Assembly (NCBI GenBank): GCA_037349105.1
Contig: JAYJMM010000118.1
Location: forward strand, 2,355,501-2,419,500
Direction: 5' to 3'
Length of the DNA: 64,000 nt
DNA from: Limnomonas spitsbergensis
Taxonomy: Eukaryota > Chlorophyta > Chlorophyceae > Chlamydomonadales
Part shown: piece by piece, positions 55,051 to 64,000 of the stretch
How the letters are laid out: each line of letters opens with the position of its first letter
Position numbering within the stretch: position 1 is the stretch's first letter
Made by a program: the position numbers and the translations under genes
The notes under the pieces: model-generated
Databases searched by the model: none
What the model saw: only the letters and a program-made list of their open reading frames with translations
What the model was told of the DNA's origin: nothing

Positions 55051-55371
55051 GATCGTGGCTGCTCGCGTGCAGAGTGTTGATCCCCACTGGCAAGCTTCCT
55101 CTGCAAAACCTTGTCGTTGGCATTTCGTATTTGAAAAGTATGGCGATTCACACTCCCAATGTTGATGCTGATGCTAGCCTCGCGCCAGACACTCCGTTGG
55201 AAATTTATATGCCGATTGAATCCATGCGATACTCTAAGATTTCTGGCGCTGGGAGGCACGTGGCAGGCTCGACCTCAATCTCACATTTCCACACTATTCT
55301 CCTATAAGGAATGGATGATGGCGCACATCTCCAGCCCTCCAGCTGGTGCGTTGCATCTCGTTTGATACGCC
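55051..55371. promoter_or_regulatory. Putative bidirectional promoter
   Basis: 321 bp separate the start codons of the minus-strand BRCA1-like gene (55050) and the plus-strand gene at 55372. Both promoters and 5' UTRs must overlap here unless unseen 5' exons exist. TATATATA lies within the BRCA1-like first exon, not upstream. No specific element is identified. Confidence 0.45.
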
Positions 55372-57883
55372 ATGGTTCACATCCCCGTCTTCAATATCGA
55401 TGTGCCGGAGGTCAAGCTGGCTACCCTGCTGCCCGAACTCGTCATCAACAGCATACGCATATGCAGCAAGGCGATGGATGCCGCGATGTTTGCCACGCAT
55501 CCACTTCCTGTAGAAATAGAAGAAGCATACGTGCAGACGGTGTTGGACAGCTTTCCGCGTGAGATAAAAAAGGTATATAGTCGAGGCGCCGACGGGAAGC
55601 ACAAGAACGAGGACCAGCTCTCGTCAGAGCTCGAGGATGCTGCTTTCGATTACTATCGACGCATGATCAGGTTTGAGGGGACATATTACGGGTCCCATCG
55701 ACGCCTCATGTGACCCACATCAGGCCTTCTACACGATTTAGCTGGCACGTACAGTGTCCGAAGGAACCCTCCCCTCTTCATCCCCAGCCCCTATCCTTCA
55801 GCTTGAATAGCACTTGTCATGCATCCTCCTCATCCCCTGACCCTACCAGTATCATTCAGCCTTGTCAGTATTCCCATGCGTCTCTTCCCACCAGTCCGGC
55901 CAGTCACCACATGCATATATAGTGGCTGTTTCCCATCCCTAGCACATGCTGAGGAGCAATACGCAGCCTCTTCAGCACGCTCATGCAAAACTGGTATTAC
56001 CTAGTCATCTCATTAAATTTCGCTTTATATGAGCCGCATGCATTGGCTGTATAGCAGCGGTTCCCTGTTGACTACCACTCTGTATGGATCTGGTCCCGCC
56101 TCATCAGCTCAACCATGAAGCCCTGTTTTTGGGGGCCTTGCATCTTCACCAAGGCCATGAGCCTCTGTTCACCTGTTGTTCATTTTGCTCGTTCAGGACC
56201 TCTGTTGCAGGAGAAACAGATGAGGACCAGGAAGATGTCACGGTGAGCGGGGTGATCAAGTTGGGTTCATTTGGCTAAGGGTTTAGGCTACATGTTACAT
56301 TTAGTGGGCGCATCGTGTTAGGTTCATTGCATTGAGGGTTCAGGGTTTAGGCTAGATGTCACGGTGAGTGGGGCGCATCACGTTCGGGCCGGAAGGTGGG
56401 GAAGGGGGGCTACAAGCTAAACCCTCTACCCCAAGATTGGGATGGCCGGTTGACCCGCATTGGGATATAGGGTGCGGACGAGGGGAGGGAAACGTGCATG
56501 CTGGCATGCAATGCAAGGCACTGCATATGCAAGCAGGCAGCAAAGATCGATTGGGTTGATGCGCCTTTCGGGTTGAAGGTGCGGGTGGCAGACGGCCACC
56601 GCGGCAAGAGCCACAAAAAAGTGTGGCTGCAACATGGGGTTCAGGATCAGCTGCGATCAGGGGCAGTGATCTTGCATGATGCTGATGAAAGCATCTTAGC
56701 TTTCCTTGCATACAAACTTAACCTGATCAATCTTGAATGGTGGCTACTACAACCTGTGCGCCACCTGTGCCCACAACATTGCCTGCTCAATATTCTTTCC
56801 ATGAATGGTGAATGGTACTCACGACATTTTTGTATTGGCATTCTTCCCATATTTCCTGTGCTGCTCACCAATACTTATGCCGCACCGGTGCCTAGGCATA
56901 CAAGCTTGGTCTGGACCGCCCCAGCTCGCGTGAGGCGGTGTGGGCTGCGTACCATGCTGCGTGGGATGAGGACTTGGAAGCAGACGATCCAGCTGTGGTA
57001 CTAGGGGTGGAGAACACGCCGGAGGAGAAGGAGGCCATCGAGTCTGCGCTGACGGCGGCAAAGGTGTGGCGGGGGAGGGGCTCACAGTTGGCGGCCATCA
57101 CGTGTAGGGTGGGGTTTAGGGACTCGTAGTTATGGGCTGCGAAGGTGTGTGGGGGGGGGGGCTTGCAGTTGACGGCTCAAAGGCGCAGGTGTGGTGAGCG
57201 CGCCGTTGGCAGCCGGAAAGGTACAGGTGGGTGGGCCTCTCACATCTCTATGAGGTAGGCTCTGATGATTTTGGTTCAGAGCATGGGGTGCCAAAGGATG
57301 TGAGGGGCTTTTGTTGTTGAGTGTGAAGCACACTGATATGGCGCTGATATGGTAAAATATTGGCATGTAGAACACTACCGGTAGTATGGCTTGCAGTACA
57401 TGTACCCTATGGAATTATGAATGTGTTGTTTCTCTGAATACCTGGGCTCAGGCAAGGCTGCATGAAGCGGAAATACAGGCCATCCTCCGGGAGGAGCAGC
57501 AGCTACAAGTGAGCCGCAGCGTGCTGACAGGCCCACGGCAATCGTTCAGCTCCGCGGCCAACGCCGGGCTCGGGATGGCTCTGGGTGCCGCGGCGGTCAA
57601 GGGTGTGGGGCTGCTGCTGATGCAGATCCGGCGGCTGAGGAAGTCCAAGGCAAAGAGAGGTGCCAAGAAGGTGGCGGTGGCCAAGACAGCGGCGGCCAAG
57701 CCGGCAGCAGGCGCTGCGAGAGCGGCAGCGGCTGCAGCCGCCGCTGCAGCTGCGCAGGCACAGCAGCAGGCGGCAAGCAGCGGCGCTGTGGCTCCAAAGG
57801 CGTCATCTACCGCCCCGAAGCCAGACGCTGCTGCTGCCCAGGCAAAAGCACGTCCTCGTGCGACCGCAGCGCGCAAGAGATAG
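55372..57883 (+). CDS. Unrecognised protein with lysine/alanine-rich histone-H1-like tail
   Basis: Exons: 55372-55670, 56197-56242, 56537 to 56578 or about 56640 (3' edge unresolved), 56896-57063, 57452-57883 (TAG). Phases agree for either choice. The N-terminal 100 residues begin MVHIPVFNIDVPEVKLATLL, are mixed and look helical. The fourth exon reads SSREAVWAAYHAAWDEDLEA. The last exon has a helix (RLHEAEIQAILREEQQLQ), a hydrophobic stretch (AGLGMALGAAAVKGVGLLL) and about 90 residues of Lys/Ala/Pro repeats ending ARPRATAARKR. Such tails bind nucleic acid in H1-like proteins, but a function is not assigned. It is divergent from the BRCA1-like gene. Confidence 0.65.
56355..56380 (+). repeat. 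Echo of the end of exon 56197-56242 with its donor
   Basis: GATGTCACGGTGAGTGGGGC against GATGTCACGGTGAGCGGGGT at 56234-56253. It lies about 120 bp into the intron, after a GGGTTTAGG-type stretch. Confidence 0.7.
57136..57175 (+). repeat. Echo of the end of exon 56896-57063 with its donor
   Basis: GCTGCGAAGGTGTGTGGGGG then GCTTGCAGTTGACGGC, against GGCGGCAAAGGTGTGGCGGG then GCTCACAGTTGGCGGC at 57055-57096. The rest of the intron to 57451 is plain. Confidence 0.72.
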
Positions 57884-57905
57884 GGATGGATCGCGCATCT
57901 CGCAT

Positions 57906-57910
57906 TGTAA
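57906..57910 (+). terminator. TGTAA polyadenylation signal
   Basis: TGTAA lies 23 bp after the stop codon of the gene ending at 57883. TGTAA is the usual signal in chlorophycean algae; an AATAAA-like sequence (AAATAAAG) overlaps it. Confidence 0.5.
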
Positions 57911-58874
57911 ATAAAGCAGCCCAGGATGCTGGCCTGCTTAGGGCGGGCCTTTCCTGCTCGCCCCCAAAAGCTAGGTTACTACCGGATCAAACTTTTGTAG
58001 ATGGAAATACCCTGAGGTAAATAATAATGTTTTACTGTGTAACGGACCATACTACATTACATCTTGTGTCCCTCCTACGGTGTCAGAGCCCTAACATGAC
58101 TTTATAGCCTGATTCAAATAAACTACTGGTGATGATGTGTGATAGAACAACTTCTGACTATGATTAAGTAGATGCGACCCAGCATACTGGCAGTCCAGTA
58201 TGGAGGCTTGAGGTGCCGATGAATCATGCCGCCATGGGGAGCATAGCTGACAAAAATACAAGCTGCAAGTAAGCTTCTGTTTATAGGCAACACAGGCGAC
58301 CTATTGTTGCTTTGGAAGCTGTTGTATCGTCCTTCATCTCACCATTTGCATCCTACCTGGCGTGTTATGCTTTTCATGATTGTTCAACTCGCCTCTGCTT
58401 CCCGTCATTATGCCATCCAGCATACACGAGTCAGGATGCCGGAATGGGCAGGCCACACACATCGGTGCTGCATCCACACATGTTCTCACTCTTTTGTATG
58501 CCTTATTGAATCATGACACAAATGCAATAAGCCTTCCCTGACACTCATTCCCTGAAGTAAGTAGACACACCCAGTAAGTGCACTGATTTATAAATTTCAG
58601 ATTTTCATGTGATGGGGGCATATGGGTTCATATTAATAACGTTACACTCCTGGGCCCTGCCTCTGCGCATGGATCCACAAATATAGGACAAATATCAGAT
58701 GACTAGGATGACTTCGTTAATTTCAAGAGTCTTCATGTAGACACCAACATGTGGAGACACCAACATACTACGCAACCAACAATTGGAGGGACAAAATTAA
58801 ATTTACTGAAAATACCGGCCTGAACGTGAGAATCTGCATCGAAAATAAAAGGAGGACTATGACACCTTCAGCTC
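57911..58874. other. Intergenic, convergent gene ends, no gene recognised
   Basis: The 3' flanks of the + strand gene ending at 57883 and the minus-strand reticulon ending at 58875. A partial copy of the dispersed LTR-end repeat (TTACACTCCTGGGCCCTGCC) is at 58642-58661. TTACA at about 58643 is a possible minus-strand TGTAA signal. Confidence 0.4.
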
Positions 58875-61800
58875 TTACACCTTCTTCTTCTTCATGGGCG
58901 TGGGCGTTAGCTCAAACTTGTCCATTGCCCCCTCCATGGCCTTGCCAATGCGGCCTCCAACTTGCACTGCAGTCTTGCCAATGGGCGTCGCGATGGGGCC
59001 AATCTTCTTGCCTATCTCAGCGACCTGAAGCAAGCATGTGGGTTCAGGCAGGACAAATCAGGACCTGGAGGGCCAAATCAACACGGCTTGGTCAGTTTTA
59101 ACGAACTGACATGTTTTCTTTGTACATAGGACAGCTGATGTGCTGTCATTTCTTGTCCCAATGCCTCAACAGCCCGACGTCGAGGAGACAAAGATGACGC
59201 AAATATTTAAGAAGCCTCGAACAGGTCACATTTGTCACAGGGTCCACCCACCTCTGTGGGCAGCTGCGAGCGTGCATACACGCAGACCACAAAGGCTGCA
59301 ATGACCAGGTCAATGGTGCTCATGCGGTAACCCAGCAGCAGGATGAGCACCATGATGCTGGCGGCCTTAGCTCGGCGGTCCAGGGCGTCCAAGCGAGCCT
59401 AACAACATTAGGGGGAGCAAGAAAGGGGGGGACTCGATGCAGGGCTCAGAAGTTGACTTGACATTACAGCGCAACACATGCACCCAAGAGCCTAATTCAA
59501 AATGGCCAGGCAGTGGAAACTAGTGGAACAGAGAAGGTTGAAGGAAACTAGAATCAGAAGGAGAAAATTGAGTCCACGCAGACCCACACGCTGCCAGGAA
59601 GGGACACAAGAGCTGCAGAGTCCCAGCATTTCCCAGATATTTGCTCATTGTACGGTAGCCATATGCTGTCAGGTGAGGGGGAAATAGGCAGGAAGCACAG
59701 CATAGGCCTGCTACGATGTTCATATCAGGGTGATTAAGGAACGAATCGGCAAGGTCACGGCCTACGAACGTAGGGTCTTGACGCAGCAAGCCCTGCCACA
59801 ACAGGCCAGTCAAGGTTTGGTCCCCATCCGCCTAGTAATAGCTGACCAGTGGCTGGCAAGAGGTGGTCTAGTCACTGCACTTAACAGTAGCCTGCTCCCC
59901 AGGGCAGATGGCCATGCGCCAGGGTTTGCCATGACAAAGCATGTCAATAAAGCAAAATAGTAGCCAGGGCCTCGTGAGATCCTGTCTTCAATTTAGAACA
60001 TAACTTGCAGTAACGACAGGCTATGCCTGGCACCTAGCGCCAAGGGACAAGCTGCATCTCCTCTGCCCAAGAAAGATGCCTGTCTGCTGGGCAGGTGCTC
60101 AGCAGCACAGGGTACGGCATAGGCTAGACCTCACCTCATGCGACCAGTATGGTCCAACAAACAATATGACACCTGCGGCTCATAACAGGCGAGAGTGGAC
60201 TCCCCCATCCGAGGTCGCACCTTAACCTGGTTGAAGGCGTCCTTGGCAGCAGGATCGATGACATTGCGGTACATAGTGTACAGCAGCGGTACAACAAAGG
60301 AGCCAGTGTACACCACTAGGACGAGGTTGTACGCCGTGATAAGGCGAGCCAGCATCGACACAAGCCACAGGGATCCCGCAATCTGCAGAGATTTGCAGCA
60401 GGAACGTCAGTTAATGGTTTTGTAATTATGATACGTTATTTTCTATTTACCTATTTAGAGTGCACCAAGCATTCACCAAGCCCATGTTAGGCAAAGCTTT
60501 ATTTGTTTCTTAAATGCTCGCCAGGTAACCACTGCCAGGCCGCTGGACAGCCAACGCTGGGCCAATGAGGACCAAGACTTGAGCAACCATGGGCCAGGAG
60601 CCCAAGCACCAGGGCTTGCTGCACCAGGCTCGACCAGCAACAGGCTGCGTTGCAGCCAAGGAGAAGCTGGATTGCCCTCTACATAATAGCAGAGCCCGTA
60701 GGCCAGCTGGTCAGCAGTCCTCACCTGGATTGTCAGTGAAGTGCGCGCAGCATGGCACCCCGGCAGGACCCCATCTTTCCTGAACCAGCCCCATCTGGAG
60801 TGGATGCATGAGCTGCAGCTCGATGCCACAAGGCATCTTGATGCCCATGCTTCAACTATTAAGTCACAGGCAACACATCCCAAGGTCCAGCCTCGCAAAA
60901 CAGCAGTCCAGATCTGGCTCCCTACTCTGCAACCATCAACACCTCTGCAGTCTGCACCCACCACGAGGTGCTTGTGTGGGCTGCTGGCCGACAGGTGCTT
61001 GTCATGCATGGCCGCCATAGTCTTGATGCTGGCTGCCAGCTTGGTGATGCCGGCAGCAGTCCAGGCAGAGTCGAGCCACGTAGCCTTCTCCTGTAAGCTA
61101 GGGCTGATGGCCTGGCGCAGGAAGTTAAGGGCCATCTGCGCCAGCGTGAGCTGGCAGATGACTGTTGGGGGAGGGGCGGCAAGATAAGTGTTTATTGAGG
61201 TTACCTCAGCTGCATCATGGCCTACAGTCAAAGGGGCCAGGGTGCAGGATGTTGACAGACGTTTGCACCAGCGTGAGCTGGCGGACGATTGTGGTGGGGA
61301 GGAGAAGGGAGGCAGGAGCAATGCTCAGCTTCGCGAGCTTCAGGTAGAAGTCATTACGCCCTATGGCCAAGGGGGCCTGGCGCAATGATGTAAAGGGCCA
61401 TCTGCACCAGCGTGAGCTAGCAGGCAACTGTTGGAGGGGGGAGACAGGAGGTAATGGGGTATGCATGATAGGACATTCAGCTATCAGTATTAAGGAAACC
61501 GGCATTGGGTCCCAGACGATCGTCGAGGCCGTTGTCGAAATTTAGGCAAGGGCTTTGCCGTACCGTCCAACTTGTGTCATGAGCCCTTGCATATGACTGC
61601 GTGAAGCCACATCCTCCCTCAGGCCAGCGGCCCTGCTGCACATTCCTATCCCCAGCTGCCAGCATAGCGGCAGGCTTCAAGGCCTGCATCAGCCTGCACA
61701 TGCACTCACCTGTGAGCAATGGCGTCCCAGCATGCAGCATGTACTTGAAGGCCAGAATGAGAAACACTCCGATCACCAGGTAGAAGGAGGAGCGGACCTT

Positions 61801-62302
61801 GTTGGTCCACAGTAATGTGTCCAGCACAAACTGGTTGTAGTCCACTGCCTCGTCCCGCGTGAATGGGGTGGTAGGGGTGGCCGGCTCCGCCTCGAGCTTA
61901 GATTCGACCCCGAAGTCCAGATGCTTGCTCGGGTTCACGGCAGGCGAGGACATGGCCGGGGAGCCAAAGCCCTGCAAGGAGGTGGTCGGAGCGAAATCGG
62001 GCGAGAGGGATACCAGGGTTCTGTAGCCCGGCGCGGCTGTCATGGCCGAACTAGCTAGCTACTTGCGCCCAAACATTGTAAACTTTCAAATGCTCGGGAC
62101 ATTCACTGTAAGACCTACAGACACAAATATGACATCCTAGACACGGACACATTCTGCAAATCTGGGATCCCGACGGTACCTTGACGCTCTCCACTGCATC
62201 ATGTGTTTCAGAGCTGACTTGGGACATTGCATCATCGAACGAGTCTGCTTGCTTCGACATTGGAAGATCTTGCGCCTTGGGGTCCAAGACAGTTTCGGCC
62301 AT
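58875..62302 (-). CDS. Reticulon-like ER membrane protein, about 345 aa
   Basis: Exons: 62180-62302 (ATG 62302), 61710-61971, 60962-61161, 60227-60382, 59252-59398, 58875-59024 (TAA). Phases agree. An acidic, Ser-rich N terminus (SFDDAMSQVSSETHDAVESV) precedes a reticulon homology domain: VLDTLLWTNKVRSSFYLVIG and its first hairpin VFLILAFKYM, then LITAYNLVLVVYTGSFVVPL as a second hydrophobic stretch, and ASIMVLILLLGYRMSTIDLV. The tail ends KKKKV, which fits a KKXX-type ER retrieval signal. Reticulons wedge into the cytosolic leaflet and shape ER tubules. The stretch VICQLTLAQMALNFLRQAIS matches an exon whose acceptor region is present three times. Upstream, 62303-62801 holds the promoter region and no gene. 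Confidence 0.83.
61226..61445 (-). repeat. Two echoes of the acceptor and start of reticulon exon 60962-61161
   Basis: The original (61103-61185) and copies at 61226-61310 and 61366-61445 share CACCAGCGTGAGCTGGC / CGCCAGCGTGAGCTGGC and a following pyrimidine tract on the gene strand, period about 125-135 bp. The outer copy keeps CCAACAG, so it retains a usable-looking acceptor. Confidence 0.88.
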
Positions 62303-62801
62303 TTCAAACAAATAACCAGTGTTTATCTTTCGTCACCAGATGCTTATGATCAAGCTAAAATAACGCAATGACTAAATTGAACGGAACTTGCCAAGAAGTA
62401 ATGCGTACAGCTGATTGGGCAATCAGCAGTATATCGATCTATACCTTTGAATATGGACGAAGAGGTCAGTTGTCTAACGCCAAGGCGGGAAGGGTTATAT
62501 TATGATGGTTGAGAGAGAGCTCAGAAGTCACGAGGGAAGAGCGAAACCCCGGGCGAAACCGCAATCAACTGAACAGGTAATGATTCGGAGCGGAGGAAAC
62601 GAGCGCGAGCGGGGGCGGGGTTGAAATATAAGTCAGCCTGAAAGTTGCTGTGAGATCGTATTTTATCAATCTTTAAGAAAAACGATGCTCTATTGTTTCA
62701 CATAGTTGGCGCGCTGTGAAAGAAAGAAAGAAAACGCCTGAGCGTGGCTTGAGGAATACGGGATTTTAAATGCCGTACACCGGGAGACAAAAACCTGGTG
62801 G

Positions 62802-63620
62802 TTAAGGAGGGTCGTCAAGGGGTATCGGACAATAATGGGCAGGGGAGTTTTCCAGATGGCGTCGCTGACGAAGGATGTTTATATGGCAGCGTATGGTATG
62901 CTTCGTGAGACGGCTGAGGACGGAGGAGATGTCGTGTTTGGAGACACCGAGCATGCTAAGGATTTTATCGGCAGGACGAAAGAGGAAGCCTGCGGTGCCC
63001 AGAAGGATGATATGTGTATGAGAAGAAGGCGGGGAAGGATGAGGGGGGGGGAAGGGCACGGTCGGCGAAGGATCAGGGGGAAGGGCAGGATGGAGAACGG
63101 GTGCCAATGAAACTGTCCAACCATTATGTTTGAGGAGAAGGATAAGATTTAAATGTTGTTCTGACTTACGGGCATGGCATTGTTCGAAAGAAAATTCGGA
63201 GGTGTAACCGACTTCAACAACGTGTATAGTGCAAGTCCTCTGGAGCCGAGACATAGTTTGTGAGCTAGAGAGTTGACCAGCGCGGTAAAGACGAAGGAAT
63301 TCGGAATGTGGGAGACCTTGGACAATAAGCAAATCCGGTCGCAATTTGTCACAGTAATCAAAGGTGTCAGGGAAAGTGGGGGGTCGTCGGGGCACTAGCC
63401 AACGTGGGAGACGGGTGTCATAGACCCCGAAGGGAAGGTTAGCACGGGAAGTGGCATCCATGATAGTAAAAGAGGAGCCTAGGGAGCCATTAGCAATAGC
63501 AGTTTGGATGATGCATACAGCTCGGTTGTGTCGAGCAATGTGAACAGAGACCGTGACAGTGTCCTCCGAAAAAAGCTCAGCCGCACGAACATAATCGTGG
63601 GCTTGCCATTTCCTCTAAAG
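62802..63620 (-). mobile_element. 3' remnant of a non-LTR retrotransposon (restriction-like endonuclease tail)
   Basis: One frame, from about 63610 down to 62802, reads RLPRWLVP, then CDKLRPDLLIVQGLP, then IHVVEVGYTSEFSFEQCHAR, then GTAGFLFRPADKILSMLGV. The RPD ... E-V-GY spacing and the trailing segment resemble the restriction-like endonuclease tail after reverse transcriptase in CRE/R2/Dualen-like elements. A proline-rich in-frame insertion of about 29 residues lies near 63010-63100. No reverse transcriptase is present to the right (63621-63845), so the copy is truncated. Confidence 0.5.
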
Positions 63621-63845
63621 GTAGCCCCGCTTGATAGTCTGTCTTCTAGGTCATCAATAGAAGCATCCACGGCCTGAACTCTTCGTAAGTTGTATCCGCT
63701 AGTTTTTCCTTGGGTGATGAAGGATCTGTGTTTGAACACTATTCGTGTTTTTCATTTTTTTTTGCATTGAAAATTATGAGCTCGTATCATTGCTTGGCAT
63801 TGATAACGCCCAGTCCGCTAATCTGAACGCTTGCAGGCCTCCAGG

Positions 63846-63953
63846 ATGGCTCCCTCTATCGACCTCCAAAGCGCTTACGATTCCGCTCAGGACTACATCG
63901 AGAAAAACCAGAAGACTGTGCTTATTGCTGCCGGCGCCACCACTGCCGCTCTG
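63846..63953 (+). CDS. First exon of a gene continuing past the window
   Basis: ATG 63846 in CCAGGATGG context opens MAPSIDLQSAYDSAQDYIEK and then a hydrophobic run (VLIAAGATTAAL) before a GTACGTG donor at 63954. A short N-terminal segment leading to a membrane anchor fits an ER-anchored enzyme, for example a cytochrome P450, but 36 codons are not enough to assign a family. Confidence 0.55.
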
Positions 63954-64000
63954 GTACGTGCTTATACTGCGGCTTCACGCGCCTCACGTGCGTGCACTCT

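Overview
This is nuclear DNA from a eukaryote, most probably a chlorophycean green alga (Chlamydomonadales type). The reasons are many small exons bounded by GT-AG introns, alanine-rich GC-rich coding sequence in AT-richer non-coding DNA, a TGTAA polyadenylation signal, a hybrid histidine kinase next to animal/plant-type ubiquitin and DNA-repair genes, and GC-rich palindromes of the sort seen in algal organelle DNA. I cannot name a genus. There are no prokaryotic operons, CRISPR arrays or rRNA genes. Exons below were assembled by hand from reading frame, splice sites and phase, so individual boundaries may be off.

Layout. 750-6554 (+): the C-terminal half of a hybrid histidine kinase (end of the ATPase domain plus a complete receiver). 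8691-10594 (-): a decayed F-box-like/ankyrin gene. 11236-12020 (-): two exons of an unrecognised gene. 15614-27200 (-): a 15-exon armadillo plus SAM-domain protein. 30887-37987 (-): an RNF121/RNF175-type membrane RING E3 ligase. 40790-47154 (-): a 12-exon FAD-dependent amine-oxidase-like oxidoreductase (COG2907 type). 48805-55050 (-): a BRCA1/BARD1-like protein with an N-terminal RING, a RanBP2-type zinc finger and C-terminal tandem BRCTs. 55372-57883 (+): an unrecognised gene with a histone-H1-like tail, divergent from the BRCA1-like gene. 58875-62302 (-): a reticulon. 62802-63620 (-): the tail of a non-LTR retrotransposon. 63846 to beyond the window (+): the first exon of another gene. The genes do not form a pathway; they are ordinary neighbours with 0.3-4 kb spacers holding transposon remnants.

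The most unusual property is shared by nearly every gene. Beside many exons lies a diverged partial copy of that exon, often with its splice site (called an 'echo' below). Most echoes are in the adjoining intron, but two lie beyond stop codons. Several introns consist almost wholly of tandem arrays whose unit is derived from, or abuts, a splice junction: 80-bp, 41-bp and 13-bp units directly upstream of 3' splice sites, and 50-bp and roughly 50-bp units directly downstream of 5' splice sites. Local duplication around exon boundaries therefore seems to be a main source of intron sequence in this genome.
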